DNA of 50,714 nt. It comes from DASPPM01 sp052143835. GTDB lineage: Bacteria; Pseudomonadota; Alphaproteobacteria; JACZXZ01. Position numbers and translations under genes: made by a program. Positions 23,874 to 30,915 of the stretch are shown one piece after another. Location: NCBI GenBank assembly GCA_052143835.1, contig JBKQRV010000165.1, positions 1-50,714 on the forward strand, in the 5' to 3' direction. The notes beneath the pieces were generated by a model. The model had not been told where the DNA came from. It saw only the letters and a program-made list of their open reading frames with translations, and searched no databases. Position 1 is the stretch's first letter, and every line of letters begins with the position of its first letter.

Positions 23874-24215
23874 ATGCGCAGCCTCAACAGCCGCTCCTTC
23901 TTCGCACGCTGGCAGGCGCTGCATGCGGCCTCCAACCCGGGACTGCTCAAGGACCGTTGGCAACTCGACGGCGTGAGCTGGACCAAGGAGCGCCATAATT
24001 TCTGGGGCGAGCGCTATTCCTTCCAGCTCGAGGTCCATCGCCTGGAGCAAGCCGCCGGCGCCGGCAAGCCCGGCTGGACGCTCCTGGTCGTGATCGAGCG
24101 CTGGTGGGGGCCCGATCGGGACAAAAGCATCCGCGAATCCTACTGGTGCCGCGCGCTCAAGGGAAAGGCCGAGCGTATCCTCGCTTGGATGGAAAAGGCG
24201 GAAGCCGCCGCCTAA
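23874..24215 (+). CDS. Uncharacterised protein under a fluoride riboswitch (113 aa)
   Basis: A compact soluble protein rich in Trp (eight) and Arg, with segments KDRWQLDGVSWTKERHNFWG, WTLLVVIERWWG and KAERILAWMEKAEAA at the C-terminus. The frame is open upstream, but the ATG at 23874 gives a natural start and lies after the riboswitch leader. I do not recognise the family. Its only strong clue is position: the first gene after a fluoride aptamer, so it is a candidate fluoride-response protein. Confidence 0.6.
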   Translation: MRSLNSRSFFARWQALHAASNPGLLKDRWQLDGVSWTKERHNFWGERYSFQLEVHRLEQAAGAGKPGWTLLVVIERWWGPDRDKSIRESYWCRALKGKAERILAWMEKAEAAA

Positions 24216-24331
24216 GCGTCCTTCGCTATGCGCCGGGCTCGCCTCTCGCTTCAATGAATTGTGTCGTTCTGCTATGATTCTCGCGAATTCGGCCGACTCG
24301 CTCCCGGCAGCACGAGGCAAATTGGACTGTC

Positions 24332-24964
24332 ATGCCCGACGCCCGCTTGATCGCCGCCTTAGACCCCTTCGAATTGTGGAAGATATTGGCGCCCTTGAAG
24401 CCCAATGCTTACGAATTCGTCCCCGGCAAGCAGAAGTTCGGCGTGCGCGAAAAAGGCCGCAATATGGTCAGGTACTTCCGCACGGTCGATGAATTGGAGG
24501 ATTTCGTCAGGACGGCGCAAAAGAATCCAACCCGGCCCTCAGAGGCGGCGGCGCCCGCTGCGCACGAGGTCGCGGAGACGAGGCCGGAGGCGGACGGCCG
24601 CGAGCGCAAGGAGCTGGCTTCGGCGCGTGAGCAGATACGCCGTTTAGAGGAGATCAACGCCGAGCTCAGGGAGAAGGGCAAGAAGGTCGTCGCCGACCGG
24701 GACGATTGGGAGCAAAAGGCGAAGGAGCTCGAAAAGGAACTCACGCGCGCGCGCGCGGCCCCTCGCCCTGGCCAGACGCAACGGGGTTTCGGCTACAAGG
24801 CGCAGCAGGACCTCGCCAACCAGAAGATCAAGAAAGCGAAGATCGCCTTCGCGAAGCTGTGCCACCCGAACAATACGAGGAACCGCGGGATCGACGCGTC
24901 GGTCCGCGCCGATATCTTCAAGGAATTCTGGGAACAGCTCGAGAGGATCGAGCGCGAGAAATAA
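24332..24964 (+). CDS. Coiled-coil protein with degenerate J-domain-like C-terminus (210 aa)
   Basis: Residues 1-65 are a small globular part (LDPFELWKILAPLKPNAYEFVPG). About 85-135 form a charged coiled coil (REQIRRLEEINAELREKGKK). Residues 163-210 (KIKKAKIAFAKLCHPNN... to FKEFWEQLERIERE) follow the helix-loop-helix pattern of a J domain, but the diagnostic HPD tripeptide reads HPN. If related to DnaJ it would not stimulate DnaK normally. It may belong to the transcript started by the riboswitch at 23669, 116 bases after the previous gene. Confidence 0.55.
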   Translation: MPDARLIAALDPFELWKILAPLKPNAYEFVPGKQKFGVREKGRNMVRYFRTVDELEDFVRTAQKNPTRPSEAAAPAAHEVAETRPEADGRERKELASAREQIRRLEEINAELREKGKKVVADRDDWEQKAKELEKELTRARAAPRPGQTQRGFGYKAQQDLANQKIKKAKIAFAKLCHPNNTRNRGIDASVRADIFKEFWEQLERIEREK

Positions 24965-25085
24965 GCGAGACGGGCACAGCCGATCCGCACGCAACAGCCG
25001 AGCGCCAGCGAGCCGTTGGGCCGCGGTGCACGCCGTACCCGGCCGAGGCCCGCCCCGCACGGGCTGGACGCGCGACACAAGCGTA

Positions 25086-25114
25086 TTGGATTCGGGGAAG
25101 CTGCGGATTATAAT
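25086..25114 (+). promoter_or_regulatory. Promoter of the third fluoride riboswitch
   Basis: TTGGAT (25086-25091) and a perfect TATAAT (25109-25114) separated by 17 bases. This is the best sigma-70-type promoter I see in the window. A short hairpin (AGACAG near 25128, CTGTCT near 25143) lies between the start site and the aptamer. Confidence 0.65.
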
Positions 25115-25153
25115 GATGTCTGTTAGAGACAGATCCAGAGGACCTGTCTAGAG

Positions 25154-25201
25154 CGGCGATGGAGTTCGCCATAACCGCCCACCGGGCTGATGACTCCTAC
25201 G
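25154..25201 (+). promoter_or_regulatory. Fluoride riboswitch (crcB motif) upstream of the Hyf-like operon
   Basis: Aptamer GGCGAUGGAGUUCGCC, AUAACC, GCCC-ACC-GGGC, UGAUGACUCCUACG. Pseudoknot GGCG/CGCC, P1 GGAGU/ACUCC, P3 GCCC/GGGC. This copy is closest to the consensus. Downstream, UCCUACG (25195-25201) can pair with CGUAGGA (25235-25241), enclosing a strong 8-bp hairpin CCCCGCTG/CAGCGGGG (25206-25228); that fold would break P1. The coding start is about 200 bases further on. Confidence 0.93.
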
Positions 25202-25404
25202 ATTGCCCCGCTGACATGCGCAGCGGGGCGTAGACGTAGGAACGCCCGTTATCAGGGACGGTGGGTGAAGTGATGCTTGGCGCCGCCGCTGCAATCCCCT
25301 TCGACAAGTCGAACGGTTTGGCCGCGCGGCCGGGGTTGGCGCTGGAAGCGAGGTGCCAAGCCTTGCCGCGGCTCGCCCGCGTCGCGTTACGGCGAGGTTG
25401 AGGG

Positions 25405-26355
25405 ATGCCCGAACGAATCCTTTACAATCTTCTGCAGGTCTTCGTCGTGATCGCTTTCGCGCCGCTCGTCGAGGGAATCGCGACCCGATTGAAGGAAAAC
25501 CTCCAGTCGAAACGCGGCCCGAGCGTCTTTCAGCCCTATCGCGATCTTTGGAAGCTCCTGCACAAGGACGAAATCGTTTCCGAGCGGAGCTCGTGGATCT
25601 TCCGAGCGGCCCCCTATGTCGCCTTCGCCGCGCCTGTCTTCGTATCACTCCTCATCCCGGTCCTGACGCGCTATCCGCTGTTCTTCGCGTTCATGGGCGA
25701 CATGCTGGGCGGCGGCTTCATTCTCGCGCTCGGCGGATTCTTTGCCACGCTCGCCGCGGTCGACTCCGCCAACCCTTACGGGCCGATGGGCGCCAGCCGT
25801 ACCCGCATGGTCGGATTTCTCGCGGAGCCGGTCTTCATCGTCGTCTTCCTGACCGTCTCCTTCGTTGCGGGATCGACGATTCCCTACATCGTCCAGACCC
25901 GCTGGGTCACGCCGATCGCGAATTTCTTCGAGCCATCGCATGTCCTGCTGATGATCGCGTTTCTAATGCTGATCCTCGCGGAGGACGGGCGCATCCCCGT
26001 CGACAGCCCATCGGGACTGTTCGAGCTGGCCATGATCGATCGGTCGAAGTCGCTGGAATACTCGGGGCGCGGGGCGGCGCTCATGAAATGGGCAGGGGCG
26101 ATGAAGTTCTTCGTCCTGATTTGCATCTTTCTCAACGTGCTTGTCACCCCTTGGGGCCTGGCCCAAGGCATGGGGGTCGGCGAAGTGCTGCTGGCGATCC
26201 CCCTCGTTCTGCTCAAGATATTCGGCTTCATCATCGTCCTCGTGTACATCGAATCTTCGCTCGCCAAGCTGCGCCTCTTCCGGATTACCGAATTTCTCGG
26301 CGCGGCGTTCGTCATTTCGGTGGTCGCGATGATCACGCGATTGTCCGAGATTTAG
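25405..26355 (+). CDS. hyfC: HyfC/NuoH-like membrane subunit
   Basis: 316 residues with about eight membrane helices. It belongs to the NuoH/HycD/HyfC family, the membrane anchor that links the peripheral redox arm to the ion-pumping arm. Family features: GPSVFQPYRDLWKLLHKDEI after helix 1, the AVDSANPYGPMGASR loop, and LAEDGRIPVDSPSG with acidic residues facing the quinone-site side in Complex I. First gene of a six-gene operon and directly downstream of a fluoride riboswitch. Confidence 0.9.
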   Translation: MPERILYNLLQVFVVIAFAPLVEGIATRLKENLQSKRGPSVFQPYRDLWKLLHKDEIVSERSSWIFRAAPYVAFAAPVFVSLLIPVLTRYPLFFAFMGDMLGGGFILALGGFFATLAAVDSANPYGPMGASRTRMVGFLAEPVFIVVFLTVSFVAGSTIPYIVQTRWVTPIANFFEPSHVLLMIAFLMLILAEDGRIPVDSPSGLFELAMIDRSKSLEYSGRGAALMKWAGAMKFFVLICIFLNVLVTPWGLAQGMGVGEVLLAIPLVLLKIFGFIIVLVYIESSLAKLRLFRITEFLGAAFVISVVAMITRLSEI

Positions 26356-26365
26356 GGGCGGGACG

Positions 26366-27043
26366 ATGAATACTTCGCCGTTCCCGGTCATCTTCGCGCT
26401 CGACGCGCTGACGGGCGCTCTATTCCTGCTTACGGCACTCGGAGTCGTCGCGACCCGCCAGGTCCTCGCGTCTCTCCAGCTCTTCATCTTGCAATCCCTG
26501 CTTCTGGCGCTTTCGGCACTGCTCCTGGGAATAGCACTTGGATCGCTGCACCTGTTCGCGGTTGCCGCGATCACGATCGCCACAAAGACGCTGCTGATTC
26601 CGTGGCTGCTGCGGCATACCGTGAGCGCCGAGGTCTATCGCACGCGGGAGATCGATCGGGTCCTCAACATTCCGAGCTCTCTCTTGGTGGCGGCAGTTCT
26701 AGTGGTCCTCGCCTACGCGGTCTCGAATCCGCTTCTCGCCACCGTGGATGTGCCGTTCGCGCGCGTCAATCTCCCGCTCGGGATGGCCGCGATGTTCCTC
26801 GGTGTCTTTACCGTCGCGGTCAGGCGCGAGGCCGTCCCGCAGCTCCTTGGTCTGCTCGCTCTCGAGAACGGCGTGTTCTTTGCGGGTGTCGCTATCGTCC
26901 CGAACCTGCCGGTAATCGCCGAGCTCGCCGCCGCCGTCGACGTGCCGGTCATCACGTTGGTCGTCGGCCTGCTGACGCGCCAGATCCACAAGAGGCTTGG
27001 CACGACCTCCGTCGGACGGCTCGCCACGCTGCGGGAGGACTGA
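26366..27043 (+). CDS. hyfE: HyfE-like membrane subunit (hydrogenase-4 component E)
   Basis: 225 residues, about seven membrane helices. HyfE corresponds to a NuoK-like unit with extra helices in group 4 complexes. Landmarks: LQLFILQSLLLALSALLLG, ITIATKTLLIPWLLRH and LLALENGVFFAGV with an in-membrane Glu as in NuoK. Eleven bases after hyfC and eight before hyfF. Confidence 0.88.
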   Translation: MNTSPFPVIFALDALTGALFLLTALGVVATRQVLASLQLFILQSLLLALSALLLGIALGSLHLFAVAAITIATKTLLIPWLLRHTVSAEVYRTREIDRVLNIPSSLLVAAVLVVLAYAVSNPLLATVDVPFARVNLPLGMAAMFLGVFTVAVRREAVPQLLGLLALENGVFFAGVAIVPNLPVIAELAAAVDVPVITLVVGLLTRQIHKRLGTTSVGRLATLRED

Positions 27044-27050
27044 AGCCGCC

Positions 27051-28499
27051 ATGGAACTTTCGGCCATTCTTGCCATTCCGGCGCTCTTGAGCGCGCTTTC
27101 TCTGTCGCCGCTCGGCCGCCGGTTCGCGGCTCCGGCCACTCTTCTTGGCGCCGCAGCCGTCCTCGTGCTTGCCGTTCGCGCCGCCGCCGAGGTTACCCGC
27201 GTTGGACATGTCGATGCGTTGGATGAGTGGCTGACATGCGATGGGCTGGGCGCACTTGTCCTGGTGCTCGTGGCATTCGTCGCGTTTACCGCCGCGCTGT
27301 TCTCCTGGGGCTACATCCGGAAACGGGCCGCGCATGGCGGCCCCAGGAAAGAGCAGCACTATTACAGCCTGTACAACCTCTTCGTCATGTCGATGCTGGC
27401 GGTCCCCATGCTGACGAATGTAGCGCTCATGTGGGTCGCGGTCGAGCTGACGACGCTGCTCTCTGCGTTCCTCGTCGGCTTCGAGGATACGGCGGAGGCG
27501 CTGGAAGCCGCATGGAAATACGTGGTGCTCACCACGCTCGGAGCGGTCGTGGCACTGCTCGGCTTTCTCATCCTCTATTGGGGATCGCGCGTCGCGGGAT
27601 TCGAGCCCTTTACGTGGGTTGGACTGGTCGAAGCGGCGCCGCACATCCCGCCGACGCTGCTGTGGCCGGCCTTCCTCCTCATCCTCGTGGGCTTTGGAAC
27701 GAAGGTCGGTCTGGTGCCGATGCACACTTGGTTGCCGGATGCGCATAGCCAGGCCCCGGCGTCGATCTGCGCGCTCCTCTCCGGCGTCGAGACCACGACC
27801 GTCCTGTACGTAATCCTGCGGCTCCTTCCGGTGATTGGCGTGGCCCAGGGGCTCGACGCGCGGCCGTGGTTCGTCGGCTTCGGTTTGCTCTCGGTCGGCG
27901 TCGCGACGCTGCTCTTGATCTACGTCCGGGATTTCAAGCGGATGTTCGCGTTCTCGACGGTCGAGCACATGGGGATCATCCTCGTCGCCGCGGGTCTCGG
28001 CGGCGCGGACGCGCATCTCGGCGCTGCCTATCAGATGACCGGGCACGCCATCGCCAAATCCTTCTGCTTCTTCGCCGCTGGGCTGCTCGCCATGACGGCC
28101 GGCACCCAGGAAATCGCCGCCGTCCGGGGACTGGTTCGGACGGCACCGCTCGCCGGCCTTGTGCTCCTCGTTGGAGGATTCGCGATCGCGGGAGCGCCGC
28201 CCTTCGCCGTGTTCATCAGTGAATTGCTCATCCTCAAAGCGGGGCTCGCCACCGGTCAGTATGTGGCGGTCGCCCTGTTGGCTTTCTTCGTCGTGACCGC
28301 CTTCTGTGCGGTCATGTTCCACATCAACCGGATGGCCTTCGGTGCGCCCAGCGGCGCCATGCCGCTGACGGCGGTGCCCGCGTCGTGCAAACTCACGCTC
28401 GCACTCGCTGCAATTCCCCTGCTGGTGATCGGGATTTACGTCCCGGCTGCATTGCAAGAGCTGCTGAGGGCGGCGGCGGCGGCCATGGGAGGCTCGTGA
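27051..28499 (+). CDS. hyfF: HyfF-like antiporter subunit
   Basis: 482 residues of the NuoL/M/N / Mrp antiporter family with about 14 helices. The helix-5 Glu is in MWVAVELTTLLSAF, and the ion-channel Lys/His region reads GFGTKVGLVPMHTWLPDAHSQAPASICALLSG. AFSTVEHMGIIL carries the second channel region. The start ATG at 27051 has GGGAGG upstream; the frame is open further 5' but the extra residues are not family-like. Expected to move protons or sodium. Confidence 0.9.
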   Translation: MELSAILAIPALLSALSLSPLGRRFAAPATLLGAAAVLVLAVRAAAEVTRVGHVDALDEWLTCDGLGALVLVLVAFVAFTAALFSWGYIRKRAAHGGPRKEQHYYSLYNLFVMSMLAVPMLTNVALMWVAVELTTLLSAFLVGFEDTAEALEAAWKYVVLTTLGAVVALLGFLILYWGSRVAGFEPFTWVGLVEAAPHIPPTLLWPAFLLILVGFGTKVGLVPMHTWLPDAHSQAPASICALLSGVETTTVLYVILRLLPVIGVAQGLDARPWFVGFGLLSVGVATLLLIYVRDFKRMFAFSTVEHMGIILVAAGLGGADAHLGAAYQMTGHAIAKSFCFFAAGLLAMTAGTQEIAAVRGLVRTAPLAGLVLLVGGFAIAGAPPFAVFISELLILKAGLATGQYVAVALLAFFVVTAFCAVMFHINRMAFGAPSGAMPLTAVPASCKLTLALAAIPLLVIGIYVPAALQELLRAAAAAMGGS

Positions 28500-28506
28500 G
28501 GGCGGC

Positions 28507-30129
28507 ATGACGGTGCTCGAGCCACTTCCCGACGACGCGGCGCTACCGGCGCAGATCGTCGACGTCTGCAACAGCCGATGGCGCGGAGAGATCGTCGCCA
28601 GGCTCGACGATGGAGCCCGGATCTGCCGCATCGAGAGTCGTCCCGAGCAGCTGCCCGAGCTTTGGGAGTGGCTGGGTCGAGATATCGGCTATGCGTTCGC
28701 GACCCTGATCGTCGAGGAGTTTCCGGACACGAGCACATCGCTCCTATACGTCTTCCACAAGAACGCCCCCTCGCCATGGGTGCACGTCGAGGTGCGGCTC
28801 GGCGCGCACGCCCGCGCGGTGCCGTCCGTCAGTGGTCTTGTCAATGGGCCTTCCGCCGACTGGCACGAGCGCGAGGTCGAGGATCTGTTCGGGTTGACGT
28901 TCGAAGGGCACCCGCGGCTCGGCGAATTCGTTCTGCACGAGGATTGGCCCGAGGGCGTGAACCCGATGCGCCGCGGCTTCGACGCGCGCCAGCGCTTCGC
29001 CCCGCCCGAGCCGAACGCGAAATGGCGGCCGCCCACGATCGTCGCGGCGCCGGGCAGCTTCGCCATGCCGGTCGGCCCGGTATTCTCCGACTTCGCCGAG
29101 TCCGCGCATTTCCTGCTCGAGACGGTGGGCGAGGACGTCATCCATACCATCCCGCGGTTCTTCTACAAGTACCGCGGCATGGAGAAGATTGCCGAGGGTC
29201 AGGCGGTCGACCGCGTCCTGCTCCTTGCCGAACGCTTCTCCGGCACAAGCGCCTTTGCGCATGCCTTGGGATTCTGCCAGGCGGTCGAGGCGATCCTTGG
29301 CATCGAGGTGCCGCCGCGCGCGCAGGCACTCCGCACCGCCATCGCCGAGCTGGAACGGCTGCGACATCACGCGGGGGCAATCACCGGCATCTGCAACTCG
29401 ACCGCATTGGCGGTTGCCACGAGCCAGGCCGCGCTCATCGAGGAGGATCTGCTGCGCCTGAGCTGCGCGACCGGCCGGCACCGCTACCTCTTCGGGCTCG
29501 CGAGTCCGGGCGGCCTGTCCTTTGACCTCTCCGACGAGCTATGCCGGCATCTGGCCGAGGCGGTCGCCGGCGTCGCGGCAAGGTTCCGCGGGCTTGACCA
29601 GATGTTGCGATACTCGAGCAGCTTCCTCGACCGCTTGGAGGAGGTTGGGATCATCTCCGCCGAGGTCGCCGTCTCCTATGGTCTGGTTGGCCCGATCGCG
29701 CGCGCTTCAGGCCTAAGGCGCGACATCCGCAAGCTCCGGCCCTATGCCGCCTACGACGCGATCGACTTCAGCGTCCCGGTCGAGCAGGAGGGCGACGGCT
29801 ATGCCCGGCTCCGCGTTCTCTTCCGCGAGGCGGAGCAATCGGCCTCCATCATCCGCCAGGTCCTGATGAGCGTGCCTGAAGGACGGATAAAGGCCGGTGA
29901 GGCCGCCTGGCGCGCGCGCGGGGCATTGGCTGCGGTGGAAGCTCCCCTCGGCGCGGCCTTCCACTGGGTGAGGCTCGACGAAGATGGCACGGTCGCGCGC
30001 TACCGCGTGACGCCGCCCTCGTTCACCAACTGGCATGGTTTCCATCTCGCAGCCGAGAACTTCGCGTTCCAGGATTTTCCGATCATCCTCGCGAGTTTCG
30101 GACTGTCCAACGCCGAATGCGATCGCTAG
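28507..30129 (+). CDS. HyfG-like fused NuoC-NuoD subunit without NiFe ligands
   Basis: 540 residues. N-terminal NuoC-like domain with WHEREVEDLFGLTFEGHP (119-136), then a NuoD/hydrogenase large-subunit domain (about 190-540). In true NiFe enzymes of this family the first metal motif is ER-x-CGxC-GFAH; here it reads ERFSGTSAFAH (242-252), both Cys replaced by Ser. The C-terminal DPCxxC motif reads FGLSNAECDR (531-540), again without the ligand pair. The protein therefore cannot hold a NiFe centre. It fits the group of energy-converting hydrogenase-related (Ehr) complexes. Substrate unknown. Confidence 0.88.
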   Translation: MTVLEPLPDDAALPAQIVDVCNSRWRGEIVARLDDGARICRIESRPEQLPELWEWLGRDIGYAFATLIVEEFPDTSTSLLYVFHKNAPSPWVHVEVRLGAHARAVPSVSGLVNGPSADWHEREVEDLFGLTFEGHPRLGEFVLHEDWPEGVNPMRRGFDARQRFAPPEPNAKWRPPTIVAAPGSFAMPVGPVFSDFAESAHFLLETVGEDVIHTIPRFFYKYRGMEKIAEGQAVDRVLLLAERFSGTSAFAHALGFCQAVEAILGIEVPPRAQALRTAIAELERLRHHAGAITGICNSTALAVATSQAALIEEDLLRLSCATGRHRYLFGLASPGGLSFDLSDELCRHLAEAVAGVAARFRGLDQMLRYSSSFLDRLEEVGIISAEVAVSYGLVGPIARASGLRRDIRKLRPYAAYDAIDFSVPVEQEGDGYARLRVLFREAEQSASIIRQVLMSVPEGRIKAGEAAWRARGALAAVEAPLGAAFHWVRLDEDGTVARYRVTPPSFTNWHGFHLAAENFAFQDFPIILASFGLSNAECDR

Positions 30130-30138
30130 GAGTGCCGA

Positions 30139-30915
30139 ATGGCGAACTGGGTTCTGAGAGGTCTGCGCACGGGGATAAGAACAACCGGCTATCCGCAGCG
30201 AGCGGAGCTCGCGCCCGGAGTCTCGCCCGGCCGTCCCCGGGGAGCACCTGCGGCAACTGCACAGGAATGCGACGCGCTCGTCGCGCGCTGCCCTGCAGGC
30301 GCGATCATGCGCCGCGAGAACGGAGTCGCAATCGATTACCGCAATTGCATCCATTGCTTCCGCTGCGACAAAGCAGTCGAGGGGAGCGGCGTGCCATGGG
30401 AGGCAGGCTATGAATGGGCCGCCTATCCCGCCGAGACCGACGCGGCGCTCCGCAGGCTCGAGAGAGCCTTCGGCCGCTCGCTTCACATCCGCTTCGTCGA
30501 CGCGGGCGCCTGCGGAGCCTGCATGAGCGAGGCAAGGCAGATCAATAATCCCTATTACAACATGCACCGCCTCGGCTTCTTCATCACCCCGACGCCGCGC
30601 AATGCCGACATCCTGCTCGTCGCCGGCCCGGTTTCCGACGCGATGCGGCTGCCGTTGCGCAAGACCTATGAGGCGATGCCGACGCCGAAACGCGTGGTGG
30701 CGATCGGCGTTTGCGCGATTTCCGGAGGCGTCTTCGGTCCGAGCTTTGCGTCCTCGGGCGGGGTCGCCGAGATCATCCCGGTCGACGTGGTCGTGCCGGG
30801 ATGCCCGCCGCCGCCGCTGGCGATCCTCCACGCTCTCCTCCTCGTCGCCGAGAGAAAGCCTCCGTCGAGCTTGACAGATCCGCCGACGGTGCAAACCCAC
30901 ACGGCGGGAAGATGA
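30139..30915 (+). CDS. Ferredoxin-HyfI fusion, Fe-S electron-transfer subunit
   Basis: 258 residues combining two usual subunits. Residues 40-90 are a ferredoxin remnant: Cys51 in ARCPAG and Cys70, Cys73, Cys76 in NCIHCFRC, enough for one [4Fe-4S] cluster instead of two. Residues 115-235 match the NuoB/HyfI small subunit, with cluster ligands Cys125 and Cys128 (GACGAC), Cys192 (IGVCAISGG) and Cys222 (PGCPPPP). AGGAG precedes the ATG. Overlaps the next gene by four bases. It should pass electrons to or from the HyfG-like partner. Confidence 0.87.
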   Translation: MANWVLRGLRTGIRTTGYPQRAELAPGVSPGRPRGAPAATAQECDALVARCPAGAIMRRENGVAIDYRNCIHCFRCDKAVEGSGVPWEAGYEWAAYPAETDAALRRLERAFGRSLHIRFVDAGACGACMSEARQINNPYYNMHRLGFFITPTPRNADILLVAGPVSDAMRLPLRKTYEAMPTPKRVVAIGVCAISGGVFGPSFASSGGVAEIIPVDVVVPGCPPPPLAILHALLLVAERKPPSSLTDPPTVQTHTAGR

